From ENR-C20 sp942493145 (GTDB lineage: Bacteria; Bacillota; Clostridia; Acetivibrionales; DTU013): a DNA stretch of 64,000 nt. Below, one piece after another: positions 15,265 through 24,540 of the stretch. The first letter of the stretch is position 1. Every line of letters begins with the position of its first letter. The DNA lies in NCBI GenBank assembly GCA_942493145.1, contig OW818679.1, positions 2,728,001-2,792,000 of the forward strand, in the 5' to 3' direction. The position numbers were made by a program, and so were the translations under genes. The notes below the pieces were generated by a model, which was not told the origin of the DNA, searched no databases, and saw nothing but the letters and a program-made list of their open reading frames with translations.

Positions 15265-16149
15265 CTATAGTTCCCCGCCATCGGCTTCACTGACAGATTT
15301 TTCGGCTGGCAACAATGCCCGGAGGAGCGAATGCATCTCGTTGAACTTCTTTGCTCGGATTTGTATCCGTTTATCAAGACGAGACGCGAGATTGAAAGCA
15401 AAATCCATGCAAGTGTCCTTATCGTACAATTGAATGGTGCTCAAACGCATTACTTCAACTCCCTGCCTGTCGAGAATCGCAGATCGCATCACATCTTTAC
15501 CTTGCTCCGATGGACTGTTGTGAAAAGCAAAGCTTTCATATTCGACAGCCAACTTTGCCGGTTTATAATACAAATCCACAAAGCAGCGCTTCTGGCCAAG
15601 ACGTTTGCCGGCTTCTTCCCTGAGCCTGATCTCATGGTTGAAAACGGCACCGTCAAGCCCGTAACCTCCAAGGGCATGAGGCAGAGTCAGAATCATATAA
15701 GCCATCGATTCCATGACGGACGCAGAACCATCTTCTATATATTTTACCGCCCGTGAGGCTTTGAGATGTCCACGGTGACCCGGGGTTTTCGCGAGAAAAG
15801 TCTTGAGTTTTTGCTTTGTCGTGATTGCCCCGTAAGGGTTGCCCGGCGGATACGAACAAAGCTGCAAGCCAAGCAATATAAGCCGGTGGATATCCAATTT
15901 ACACGCAAGCTCGAGAAACATCAATTCCGGCGACGCAACCATTTTGCCGTTTCTTGAAACCACTGCACCGGCAGGCAGAGCAAGTTCGCACAAGTGGATT
16001 ATTCGTCCTTTTTTTTGAGATCTCGTGCTGCGTTCGGAAACTGTAAAATGGGCCGGCTCTGTTTCCGCGATTTCAGAACCGAGCACGGCTTCAATATATG
16101 GGATATTCCAAAAGGCAGCAACTGAAAAATAACTCAAATACTCATTCAT
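15265..16149 (-). CDS. Putative nuclease-fold (DUF559/Vsr-like) protein, apparently leaderless
   Basis: The 294-residue protein starts at the ATG at 16149. The open frame reaches upstream to a TTG that is itself the -35 hexamer, so that start is excluded. Residues about 195-270 show a Vsr/DUF559-like layout: CFVDLYYKPAKLAVEYES (D then E on adjacent strands), then a helix, RSAILDRQGVEVMRLS. The N-terminal part is alpha-helical without a clear family and may bind DNA. Such proteins occur among actinobacterial AbiE-like and other defence genes, which is my inference. Base composition is clearly more GC-rich than its neighbours, suggesting transfer. Confidence 0.55.
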   Translation of the reverse strand: MNEYLSYFSVAAFWNIPYIEAVLGSEIAETEPAHFTVSERSTRSQKKGRIIHLCELALPAGAVVSRNGKMVASPELMFLELACKLDIHRLILLGLQLCSYPPGNPYGAITTKQKLKTFLAKTPGHRGHLKASRAVKYIEDGSASVMESMAYMILTLPHALGGYGLDGAVFNHEIRLREEAGKRLGQKRCFVDLYYKPAKLAVEYESFAFHNSPSEQGKDVMRSAILDRQGVEVMRLSTIQLYDKDTCMDFAFNLASRLDKRIQIRAKKFNEMHSLLRALLPAEKSVSEADGGEL

Positions 16150-16155
16150 ATAGGA

Positions 16156-16185
16156 ATTATACAGGTGTGCATTTGGGACTGTCAA
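16156..16185 (-). promoter_or_regulatory. Consensus promoter giving a leaderless transcript
   Basis: TTGACA (16180-16185), an 18-base spacer and TATAAT (16156-16161) read on the minus strand. The ATG at 16149 lies six bases past the -10, just where transcription should start, so no ribosome binding site would be transcribed. Confidence 0.75.
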
Positions 16186-16585
16186 GTACGGTGGGGGCAG
16201 TGTCTACAGTGAGGTGTGCATTTTTTCAAGTAGTGTGCAAGTTTTCTTGGGTTAGAACCAATGTTTTAACTAAATTTGTGCAAATTTTTAATTAATACAA
16301 AGATATTCGGGATATAGTCGCTACAATTCACGCATTACTTAAAATTTTGCACGCACAGACGCAAAAATTCCGATAAAAGAGTGATCGGCAAATTGGGATT
16401 TAATTCTCTGGCAGCATCTTATCCTGTAAGGTCGTGTATTCATTCGGAAGGTTGTTCTGTTCAACAAATCACTGCTTATATTTGATAAGATAATAACCAT
16501 TAGTTTATAATGTAACTGCTGTGAACATAATAACCTACAGCATGTAACCAATTTATTTTATTGTATCAAATATATTGATAACAAG

Positions 16586-16621
16586 AAAGGGCTGGCCTAT
16601 AACTAAAGCCAACCCTTTTTT
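16586..16621 (+). terminator. Orphan intrinsic terminator
   Basis: AAGGGCTGGC and GCCAACCCTT form a stem with one mismatch, followed by six T on the plus strand. No plus-strand gene precedes it, so either an unrecognised small RNA ends here or it is a relic. Confidence 0.5.
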
Positions 16622-16677
16622 CAAACTTTATGAGATATTTTTTCAAACTTTATGAGATATTTTTCAAACTATTTGAG
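16616..16677. repeat. 22-bp tandem repeat, 2.8 copies
   Basis: TTTTTTCAAACTTTATGAGATA begins at 16616 and 16638, and a shortened copy at 16660. The first copy starts with the T run of the orphan terminator. Confidence 0.85.
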
Positions 16678-16767
16678 AACTTACAATACAGGAATTCGGT
16701 TCTCTCTGTTTTAAGTGATAGAACTTTATTTGCGGGATACATATTAACCAGTTGTTCTGCCGGCCCC

Positions 16768-18594
16768 TTATTCCACAGTAACCGACTTGGCCAGATTCCT
16801 GGGCTTGTCGACGTCACAGCCCTTCAGGACTGACATGTAATATGCAAACAGCTGCATGGGTGTGATCGCGGCAATGGGAGCCAGTAGTGAATCCACATCG
16901 GGGATTCCGATAACTATATCAGCCACCTTATCCAGTTCCACTTCGTTCCGTTTCTGTGTTATGGCCATTACGACCGCCCCCCTGGCCTTTACCTCCCTGA
17001 TGTTACTTACCATCTTGTCATAAAGGCTGTCCTGGGTCATGGGGCACACCACAAGGGTGCCTTTTTCGATCAGGGCAATCGTGCCATGCTTCAGCTCTCC
17101 ACCGGCATAGGCCTCAGAGTGAATGTAAGAGATCTCCTTTAGCTTAAGTGAGCCTTCCATGGACAGCGCATAATCCAGCCCCCTGCCTATAAAGAATATA
17201 CTGCGGGCATTGTAATGCTGTGACGCGAATTTTTGGATTTCCTCCCTGTTGCTCAGGATTTCCTCCAATGCAGTCGGTATGCTTTTCAGTCCGGCCAGCA
17301 TTCTATCATAAAACTCACGGTCAATGGTCCCCTTCTTGTATGCGAAGTCCAGAGCTATGAGATACAAGGCGGATAGCTGAGTATTATAGGCCTTTGTCGA
17401 TGCAACGGCAATTTCCGGGCCTGCCCAGGTATATAGCACGCTGTCCGATTCCCTGGCTATCGAGCTTCCCACCACATTTACAATTGACAATACCCTGGCT
17501 CCCTTTTTCTTGCCTTCCCTCAAAGCGAAAAGTGTGTCGAGGGTCTCACCAGACTGGCTGATTATAATCACAAGGTTCTTTGATGTTATTATCGGATCTC
17601 TGTACCTGAATTCGGATGCAATATCCACCTCTACCGGGATCCTGGCAAGTTTCTCAATCAGGTATTTTCCGACAACGCCCGCATGATAAGCGGTTCCGCA
17701 TGCTACGATATATACTTTTTCTATCCCCGCCAGTTCAATTGCCGAAAGGCTTGATCCTTCAAGATCGATAACCCCATCCTTGATACGTGGGTTTACCGTA
17801 TCTCTTATTACCTTCGGCTCCTCGCACATTTCCTTCATCATGAAATGTTCATACCCCGATTTCTCGGCCGCAGTCACATCCCAGTCCACATGGAAGATTT
17901 CCTTACTCGTGCTTGTTCCGTGTATATCAAAAAAGCTGACAGAGTCCTTTGTCAGTACCGCGATTTCCTTGTCCTCCAGTATGTATATTTCTCTTGTATG
18001 TTCGAGTATTGCCGGGATGTCCGAAGCAATGAAATTCCCATCCTTTCCTATACCGACAATCAATGGGCTGTCCTTGCGGGCTGCGACAAATTTATCATTG
18101 CAATCGCGGCAAATGACGCCGAGGGCATAGGACCCTTCAAGCTCTGAAATAGTTTCAATGACAGCCTCTACAAGATCACCCTTGTAATGGTATTCAACTA
18201 GATGGGCAATTACCTCTGTATCGGTCTCGGAAACGAACTCGTATCCTTTTGATATGAGGAACTCCTTAAGGGCAATGTAGTTTTCGATTATTCCGTTGTG
18301 TACGACCGCAATATTCCCTGAACGGCTGATATGGGGATGGGAGTTCACATCATTGGGTTCACCATGTGTAGCCCATCTTGTATGTCCTATTCCGATATGA
18401 CCATCAAGAGCTGTGCTGCCTATCTTCTCCTCCAGCATGGCAAGTCTGCCCTTACTCTTAATTACCTTCAATCCTTCGGAATCGTATATTGCAACTCCCG
18501 CAGAATCATAGCCCCTGTATTCAAGCTTTTTCAATCCATTTATCAGCAACGGCGCAGCCGCCTTTTCACCTATATAACCCACTATTCCACACAT
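16768..18594 (-). CDS. glmS: Glutamine-fructose-6-phosphate aminotransferase (isomerising)
   Basis: The 608-residue enzyme makes glucosamine-6-phosphate from fructose-6-phosphate and glutamine, the first step to UDP-GlcNAc. The start is the ATG of MCGIVGYIG, so that Cys2 becomes the N-terminal nucleophile. The glutaminase domain has GHTRWATHG and a HNGIIENY stretch; two SIS domains follow (ISQSGETLDTL near residue 350 and RGLDYALSMEGSLKLKEISYIHSEAY), and it ends in the standard DKPRNLAKSVTVE. A glmS ribozyme lies in its leader, and glmM is upstream on the same strand. Confidence 0.98.
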   Translation of the reverse strand: MCGIVGYIGEKAAAPLLINGLKKLEYRGYDSAGVAIYDSEGLKVIKSKGRLAMLEEKIGSTALDGHIGIGHTRWATHGEPNDVNSHPHISRSGNIAVVHNGIIENYIALKEFLISKGYEFVSETDTEVIAHLVEYHYKGDLVEAVIETISELEGSYALGVICRDCNDKFVAARKDSPLIVGIGKDGNFIASDIPAILEHTREIYILEDKEIAVLTKDSVSFFDIHGTSTSKEIFHVDWDVTAAEKSGYEHFMMKEMCEEPKVIRDTVNPRIKDGVIDLEGSSLSAIELAGIEKVYIVACGTAYHAGVVGKYLIEKLARIPVEVDIASEFRYRDPIITSKNLVIIISQSGETLDTLFALREGKKKGARVLSIVNVVGSSIARESDSVLYTWAGPEIAVASTKAYNTQLSALYLIALDFAYKKGTIDREFYDRMLAGLKSIPTALEEILSNREEIQKFASQHYNARSIFFIGRGLDYALSMEGSLKLKEISYIHSEAYAGGELKHGTIALIEKGTLVVCPMTQDSLYDKMVSNIREVKARGAVVMAITQKRNEVELDKVADIVIGIPDVDSLLAPIAAITPMQLFAYYMSVLKGCDVDKPRNLAKSVTVE

Positions 18595-18759
18595 AATCAA
18601 TACCTTCCTTTACGTTAAAATTTTCTCAAAGCCTGCGTGTCTGAATTCCACACGTCAAAACTCCGCATATCAATGCTCTTGTATATCATTATTAAAATGA
18701 ATTTTGAGATAACAATAAATAAACTAAAGACCCGTAAACCATATTTAGCGGTTTGCGGA

Positions 18760-18931
18760 AACAGGATCTGTCACTCAAGCTCTCTTTGTGTTGCAGTCAC
18801 CTGCAGTTTTTGTCAAGCTTTGACGGTTGTGACCCACCGGAAGGTATCCGCCGAATATTTCGATACACACGGCTGTTCACCGTGGCTTCCTTCTCCTCGT
18901 CAACATGGCCTTCCGACCATGTCCTGGCGCC
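18760..18931 (-). ncRNA. glmS self-cleaving ribozyme
   Basis: On the minus strand the core reads GCGCCAGGACATGG, TTGACGAGG, TATCGAAATATTCGGCGGAT, ACCTTCCGG and CAGGTGACTGCAAC, matching P1, P2, the double pseudoknot and P4 of the glmS ribozyme. Cleavage would fall between G at 18931 and G at 18930 (+1). In the family, glucosamine-6-phosphate acts as the cofactor for cleavage, and the cut mRNA is degraded, giving feedback on glmS. Two oddities: the base before the cleavage site is G rather than the usual A, and an extra hairpin (CCACGG/CCGTGTG) interrupts the P2 region. Confidence 0.93.
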
Positions 18932-19105
18932 TTTATTTATGCCCTCTTTCCGTCCCCCTCTCCGGACACTTCAAATCCTGTAGATTTTCAATATCTTTTC
19001 TTTTTGTCGTGCCTCCCCCCTTTATTGCCAATTATATTACCAGTATATTCAAAAGCCAGGCTTTTTGTCAATTGCCAATTACTTACACGGCATGTTTTTT
19101 TGCCT

Positions 19106-20455
19106 TTAGCCCAGCCGCTCTTCAATAACACAGGCCAACTCATACGCCCTTTTGGTTATGTAATCCTTATCCTTACCCTCGATCATCACCCTGACAAGAG
19201 GTTCCGTCCCGGAAGGCCTTATAAGCACTCTTCCCTCGCCATTGAATTCATCCTCAAGAGCATGGCACAATGCTGCAACAATATCGTCCTCCATATACCT
19301 GTTCTTGTTATGGTTCTTGACCTTTGCGTTCTTAATGACCTGCGGGTACACTTCCATAATGGATGCCAATTCCGAAAGGGTTTGCCCGGAGGTTCCGACT
19401 GCTTTTAGCAGGTTCAGCGCTGTCAGCAGACCATCGCCGGTAGTATTATGCTCCAGGAAAATTACGTGTCCGGATTGTTCCCCACCCAGCGTATAGCCTT
19501 TATCCAGCATCTCCTCCAGAACGTATCTGTCGCCCACCTTGGTCTTTGCAAGGTTGATGCCGTGCCTTCCGGCCATCAGATCCAGTCCGAGATTACTCAT
19601 GACTGTAGCTACTATTGTGTCCTTAGCCAGCATTTTTTGTTTTTTCAAATCCAAACCGATTATTGCCATTATCCTGTCGCCATCGATGTAATTGCCTTTT
19701 TCATCGACTGCAAGTACTCTGTCTGCGTCTCCATCAAAGGCCAGTCCTACATCTGCCCCGCATTCGGTGACAAACCTCTGCAGCCCCTCCATATGGGTTG
19801 AACCGCAATTGCAGTTTATATTGATACCATTCGGACTGTTGTTAATGATGAACACATCGGCCCCAAGCTCAGACAGCAACTCGGGTGCCGCTTTGAAAGC
19901 TGCTCCGTTCGCACAGTCCACAGCGATTTTTATACCCTTGAGATCCACATCGACGGTCTTCTTCAGAAAATCCACATAGTCCCTTACAGCATCAGCTTTC
20001 TCGCTCCGGACGCCTACAAGGCGGCCTTCCGGATGCGGCAGGTCCTCACCGTCTTCCAGTATGATACCCTCTATCCTGTCCTCTATGGAATCCGGCAGCT
20101 TATAACCCCTGCTGTCAAAAAACTTAATCCCATTGAATTCAAAAGGGTTATGTGAAGCAGATATGACGATACCTGCATCTGCATTGTAATGCCTTGTCAG
20201 GTAGGCAACTGCAGGAGTCGGAACAACTCCGAGGCATACAGCCTCCGCACCTACTGAGCAGATTCCTGCTACAAGTGCTGCTTCAAGCATATGCCCTGAT
20301 ATTCGCGTGTCCATACCCACAAGTATTTTTGGAACATGCTTCGTCTCCGACGTCAGTACGTATGCCCCTGCCCTTCCAAGCTTATATGCAAGTTCTGCAG
20401 AAAGCTCGGAATTTGCTACTCCCCTGACGCCATCGGTGCCGAACAATTTCCCCAT
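19106..20455 (-). CDS. glmM: Phosphoglucosamine mutase
   Basis: The 449-residue protein opens MGKLFGTDGVRGVAN and has the phosphoserine loop GIVISASHNPFEFNGIKFF, the DGDADR metal site (FDGDADRVLAV) and the RPSGTEPLVRVM sugar-phosphate loop near the end. It turns glucosamine-6-phosphate into glucosamine-1-phosphate for peptidoglycan precursors. GGAGGTTTACATAG precedes the ATG. It lies between the FAD oxidoreductase and glmS, downstream of cdaA-cdaR. In other Firmicutes GlmM binds and inhibits CdaA, so this order is functionally meaningful. Confidence 0.97.
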   Translation of the reverse strand: MGKLFGTDGVRGVANSELSAELAYKLGRAGAYVLTSETKHVPKILVGMDTRISGHMLEAALVAGICSVGAEAVCLGVVPTPAVAYLTRHYNADAGIVISASHNPFEFNGIKFFDSRGYKLPDSIEDRIEGIILEDGEDLPHPEGRLVGVRSEKADAVRDYVDFLKKTVDVDLKGIKIAVDCANGAAFKAAPELLSELGADVFIINNSPNGININCNCGSTHMEGLQRFVTECGADVGLAFDGDADRVLAVDEKGNYIDGDRIMAIIGLDLKKQKMLAKDTIVATVMSNLGLDLMAGRHGINLAKTKVGDRYVLEEMLDKGYTLGGEQSGHVIFLEHNTTGDGLLTALNLLKAVGTSGQTLSELASIMEVYPQVIKNAKVKNHNKNRYMEDDIVAALCHALEDEFNGEGRVLIRPSGTEPLVRVMIEGKDKDYITKRAYELACVIEERLG

Positions 20456-20623
20456 CTATGTAAACCTCCGTATATAATTCGATATAAAATAGACAATCCT
20501 CATTAAAACAATTATAGCTTGTTAACTGATATGTAACAAGTATCCATTACATTTTTTAATTGTTTGTTAACATTTTACTCAATTTTTCAATATATTGTTA
20601 CATTTCTGGCATTGCCTTCCTTA

Positions 20624-22273
20624 TTAAATTGGCTGCCGATATGTTCCAATTATGGCTTCAGCCACCTTGATTCCGTCAACTGCAGCACTCATGATACCGC
20701 CTGCATAGCCTGCCCCTTCTCCCGCAGGATACAAACCCCGGGCCCTTATCGCTTCAAGGTTCTCACCGCGCGGTATCCTTACAGGGGAGGAAGTCCTCGT
20801 TTCCACACCCGTAAGCACAGCTTCCTTAATACCAAAGCCTTTCAGCTTTCTGTCGAATCGGCCAGCCGCACTTTTCAGCGTCTCCGAAACATATACAGGA
20901 AGACATTCGTTCAGGTCAGCCGGCCTGACCCGACCAGTATAGCTGGGTTTTACAGCACCGAATTGCCTTGTGACCCTGCCGTCCATGAAATCTCCCAACA
21001 GCTGGACGGGTGCAGAGCCATCCGATCCGCCCGCCTTGTATGCAGCCTTCTCCCAATGCCTCTGGAACTCAACTCCGGCCAGTGGGTGAACGCTGCCGTA
21101 ATCCCCCGGTTCTACTGAAACTACAAATGCACTGTTGGCATTCACCCTGTCTCTGGCAAATTCACTCATCCCGTTTGTAACTATTGTAGAGTCTTCAGAT
21201 GCCGATGCAACTACGATGCCGCCGGGACACATACAGAAAGAGTAAGCCGTTCTATCATTCTCCCTGTGGAACAGCTGGTAATCGGCCGCCCCAAGTATTG
21301 AAGCGGCTTTATGGCTTCCGTACTGCGACAGGTCTATCATTTCCTGCAGGTGCTCGATCCTGACTCCGATAGAAAAGGGTTTTTGTATTATTGATATCCC
21401 CTGTGAAATGAGGCTTTCGAAGGTGTCCCTCGCACTGTGCCCAATGGCCAGAACCACCACCCCCGCCGGAATCTCAAGGCTTCCGCCGGACTTGATCCCT
21501 CCATCCGGGGTCGCACTATCCACAACAACACCTGTCACCCTGCTGTTGCTGACCATAAGGGACGTCACCCTGGACTTGAACATGAACGTACCGCCCTGCT
21601 CTACAATCCTCCTGCGCATGTCAGCAACAACCGATTTCAGGACATCCGAGCCTATATGGGGCTTAGCCTTGTACATGATATCCTCGCCTGCTCCTGATCT
21701 GCAGAATTCCTCAAGCACCTGGTCGCAGCGCGGATCGTTTATTCTCGTGGTGAGTTTGCCGTCTGAAAACGTGCCGGCACCACCCTCGCCAAACTGTACG
21801 TTCGTTCCTATATCAAGAACCCCGGTTTTCCAGTATCTATTCACTATTTCTGTCCGTTCTTCTACTGCCGCACCTCTTTCAATTATTAAGGGCTTGTATC
21901 CATGGCTCGAGAGCAGCAATGCGGCAAATAATCCTGCGGGTCCACTCCCTGCAATGACAGGCCGGTCCTCGAGCTTTTCAGTTCCAGGAGTCAAAGGTTC
22001 CCGTATGCTTTCTTCAATCTCTCTTACATCTTCTCTTTTTCCGGTATTTACTTTCCCAGCCCTTAGGTTTTTGCCGGAGCTATCGTCTGTTTCCACTACA
22101 ACAGAATAAACCCGGCATATGTCGGGTTTTTTTCTGGCATCTATGGATTCTTTAATTATCCTGAAGCTCTTTAAATCGACTGGCTTGATGCCTATCCTGA
22201 CCGCAGCCAGCCTTTTCAGTTCCTCAAGCCCGCTTTCAAAGGGAAGCTTGAGATTGCCAACCAATAGTTTCAT
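20624..22273 (-). CDS. FAD-dependent oxidoreductase, COG2509 type
   Basis: The 549-residue protein has an N-terminal ~95-residue domain, then a dinucleotide site VIAGSGPAGLFAALLL near residue 107, the GEGGAGTFSDGKLTTR block typical of this family, and a second GEGAGYAGGIMSAAVDG flavin motif near the end. The family is widespread in Firmicutes with no settled reaction. Start: GGAGGATGA then ATG. It begins 25 bases after cdaR and is inserted between cdaR and glmM, so co-transcription with c-di-AMP and cell-wall genes is likely. Confidence 0.88.
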   Translation of the reverse strand: MKLLVGNLKLPFESGLEELKRLAAVRIGIKPVDLKSFRIIKESIDARKKPDICRVYSVVVETDDSSGKNLRAGKVNTGKREDVREIEESIREPLTPGTEKLEDRPVIAGSGPAGLFAALLLSSHGYKPLIIERGAAVEERTEIVNRYWKTGVLDIGTNVQFGEGGAGTFSDGKLTTRINDPRCDQVLEEFCRSGAGEDIMYKAKPHIGSDVLKSVVADMRRRIVEQGGTFMFKSRVTSLMVSNSRVTGVVVDSATPDGGIKSGGSLEIPAGVVVLAIGHSARDTFESLISQGISIIQKPFSIGVRIEHLQEMIDLSQYGSHKAASILGAADYQLFHRENDRTAYSFCMCPGGIVVASASEDSTIVTNGMSEFARDRVNANSAFVVSVEPGDYGSVHPLAGVEFQRHWEKAAYKAGGSDGSAPVQLLGDFMDGRVTRQFGAVKPSYTGRVRPADLNECLPVYVSETLKSAAGRFDRKLKGFGIKEAVLTGVETRTSSPVRIPRGENLEAIRARGLYPAGEGAGYAGGIMSAAVDGIKVAEAIIGTYRQPI

Positions 22274-22297
22274 TCATCCTCCAATTGCCAGCCCTCC

Positions 22298-23524
22298 CTA
22301 TATGGGGCTCTCAGGCGTCACTTTTACAACCTCCACCTCGATAAACCCATCCTGTGTTATTTTCACAAGAGAAGGCAGTGAAAGCTTCAGCGGTATTCTA
22401 TGTGTCCCCTCTGAAAGGTTTGAAACATCAACCGTCGGATGCAGGCTTGCTGATGATATGTCATCAAGCAACGACTTCCTTCCTTTAAGCTGTATCGAAA
22501 CCTTTTCCGTCTTGATCCTGTACTCAACGGAGCCGTCTGTCAGTTTGTTCAGAAGGATTATATCCCCGCCAACTATCTCAAAGGTATTGTTTAGTATCTG
22601 CTCTACAATTATATTTACATCAACTTCATTACCAATTTCTGCCAGTTTGACGCCTTCCGGCAGAACAAGTGGTACTTTTGTCGTCAAATTGGCTGTCAGA
22701 TCCTTGATGCTCACCGGTTCCGTTTTCAAATCGGTGACTTTGGCCAGCACACTTGTAGTTCCTATAATGTATACCACGTTTGGTGTAACCGTCCTTGATA
22801 CCTCCGTATAATTATCATTGATGCTTCCATTGGCCACCAGGCTTACAGCTACAGCCTTCGCGACCTTCACCGACACCTCCGCCGTCAGGTTCCTGCTGAG
22901 GATTGCGATTTCCTTGCCCTCGTTGTTGAGTGCCTTACACTCCACAACTTTGTTGACATCCTTGTCAAGGTCTTTGATGTCGATGGAGGCCACCACCCTG
23001 TCAACACTGTTGATAAGGGCCTCTTCGCCATTAAGGGTCAGGGAATCGACATTCGGAGCGACGCTGATTACCTTGTAACCACTTTTAACGGTAATATTCG
23101 AAGAAAGCTCCAATGGAAATGATTTACTTGTTATCCTGCTCAGCATAATTTCTATATTTTCCGGATTGTAGGATATTATGCTTATATCTTTCGCACTGCA
23201 GAAAGGGCCATTAATGGCAAGATAAGTGTCAGCAGCTCCTTCTATCGTAGAAAAATCAATAGATGCTTCAAAATCGCTGTCCTTGACCTTGTTGATGGAA
23301 TCGTGCCTGCCTCGGATGGTTATGTCTATGCTTGTCTTGTAATTGTTCTTCAAGACATAGTCATTCTCAGCCAGAAAATCCTCATTCTGAACTTTAAGCG
23401 GTATACCTTTGAAGGTAGTTGTTTCATAGGGATTTGACGTATTCAGAACAAAAACCCATATAAAAAGGGCAACCACAATCGAAAGTACTTTAAGAGCCGA
23501 TTTATTGTTGAAAAATTTGCTCAC
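22298..23524 (-). CDS. cdaR: YbbR-domain regulator of diadenylate cyclase
   Basis: The 408-residue protein is read from the GTG at 23524, ten bases after GGAGGG; the upstream ATG at 23542 has no site. One membrane segment (ALKVLSIVVALFIWVFVLN) near the N-terminus is followed by about four YbbR repeats outside the cell (recognisable at PLKVQNEDF, FPLELSSNITVKSGYKV, PVSIKDLTANLTTKVPLVL and VSIQLKGRKSLLDDI). CdaR binds CdaA and modulates its cyclase activity. Its GTGA start overlaps the cdaA stop. Confidence 0.92.
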   Translation of the reverse strand: MSKFFNNKSALKVLSIVVALFIWVFVLNTSNPYETTTFKGIPLKVQNEDFLAENDYVLKNNYKTSIDITIRGRHDSINKVKDSDFEASIDFSTIEGAADTYLAINGPFCSAKDISIISYNPENIEIMLSRITSKSFPLELSSNITVKSGYKVISVAPNVDSLTLNGEEALINSVDRVVASIDIKDLDKDVNKVVECKALNNEGKEIAILSRNLTAEVSVKVAKAVAVSLVANGSINDNYTEVSRTVTPNVVYIIGTTSVLAKVTDLKTEPVSIKDLTANLTTKVPLVLPEGVKLAEIGNEVDVNIIVEQILNNTFEIVGGDIILLNKLTDGSVEYRIKTEKVSIQLKGRKSLLDDISSASLHPTVDVSNLSEGTHRIPLKLSLPSLVKITQDGFIEVEVVKVTPESPI

Positions 23525-24396
23525 TTTGATTTCGCCCTCCATAAAGTCAGTTTCTTGTTCGATTCATGTTGATCCAAAAGGTTTTTATTCAATGCCTTTC
23601 TTAACGTATCCGGTGTAAGATTCCTTGTTAATCCACCGCCTAATGCGAAGGATATCTTGCCCGATTCCTCCGAGACTACAATTGCAATGGAATCCGACAC
23701 CTCGGTGATGCCGAGGGCAGCCCTGTGCCTTGTTCCAAGCTCGGTGCTAAGGTTGGGATTGTCGGTCAGCGGCAGGTAGCATGAAGCGGCTTTGATCCTG
23801 TTATCCCTGATTATTACCGCACCATCATGCAATGGTGTGTTTGGCGTGAATATGTTTTGGATAAGTTCGGAGGTAACATTTGATTCAAGCTGTATTCCGG
23901 TGTTTATTATCTCGCCGATCTTGGTTTCTTTTTCTATGACCAGAAGCGCGCCGACAAATTCCTTCGAGAGCTCGGTGCAGGCCTTGACTATCTCCTCAAT
24001 GAGCGCTGTTGTCCTGAGACGGTCATTTATATCATCTGCAGTGAAAATATCTTTGAACCGGCTTCTGCCTATCTGTTCCAGGCCCCTTCTAAGTTCGGGC
24101 TGGAAAAGTATTATGGCGCCTATGGCTAAAACAGTTATTATATTCTGCAATATATAGCTGATTGTCCGTAAACCCAGCAGCTTGCTCAATTCGGTGGCAA
24201 TGATGATGAACATCAGTCCCTTCAGGAGCTGCCATGCCCTGGTCTCCCTGACAAGTATGATTAACTTGTAGATTATGTATGAAAGGATGCCGACATCAAT
24301 GACAGTCCTGATAATGGACATGGTATCCTTGATGCCAAAATAACCAATGAAATTGTCCAGCAGATCACTGAAATTTATGCTGCCAAAGAAGTCCAA
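23521..24396 (-). CDS. cdaA: Diadenylate cyclase (c-di-AMP synthase)
   Basis: The 291-residue protein has three N-terminal membrane helices (to about residue 95) and a DAC domain with TPLHDGAVII and LGTRHRAALG, the DGA and RHR motifs that bind and join two ATP molecules into c-di-AMP. Translation starts at a TTG (24396) after GTGAGG, an unusual choice that may keep levels low. The second messenger controls potassium uptake, osmotic balance and wall homeostasis. It heads the cdaA-cdaR-oxidoreductase-glmM-glmS series. Confidence 0.96.
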   Translation of the reverse strand: MDFFGSINFSDLLDNFIGYFGIKDTMSIIRTVIDVGILSYIIYKLIILVRETRAWQLLKGLMFIIIATELSKLLGLRTISYILQNIITVLAIGAIILFQPELRRGLEQIGRSRFKDIFTADDINDRLRTTALIEEIVKACTELSKEFVGALLVIEKETKIGEIINTGIQLESNVTSELIQNIFTPNTPLHDGAVIIRDNRIKAASCYLPLTDNPNLSTELGTRHRAALGITEVSDSIAIVVSEESGKISFALGGGLTRNLTPDTLRKALNKNLLDQHESNKKLTLWRAKSK

Positions 24397-24540
24397 CTAA
24401 CCTCACACCCCTGTTTCAGGATTTCTTACCAACCAAATAAAGATGTGTTCTCATCCTTATTTAGCATTATACATTCATTTTTAATAATTGTATGTATTTT
24501 TTACAATTAATTAATATTTTTTTAACATTTTTTGCTTCTT

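Larger units (their letters stand above)
16150..16767. other. Non-coding stretch between nuclease-like gene and glmS
   Basis: About 600 bases hold no frame that looks coding on either strand. It contains the nuclease-gene promoter at one end, a plus-strand terminator-like hairpin at 16586-16621 with no gene before it, and a 22-bp tandem repeat at 16616-16677. The middle (16200-16580) is AT-rich with nothing I recognise. Confidence 0.6.

Noticed and set aside
15183..15401. 72-codon minus-strand frame at the end of the nuclease-like gene
   Set aside because: It mostly shadows that gene in another frame and has no ribosome binding site; only the last ~28 codons lie outside, possibly a relic.
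16768..24396. Operon without internal control from cdaA to glmS
   Set aside because: The ~510-base gap before glmS holds the ribozyme and could contain its own promoter, so I do not claim a single uninterrupted transcript.
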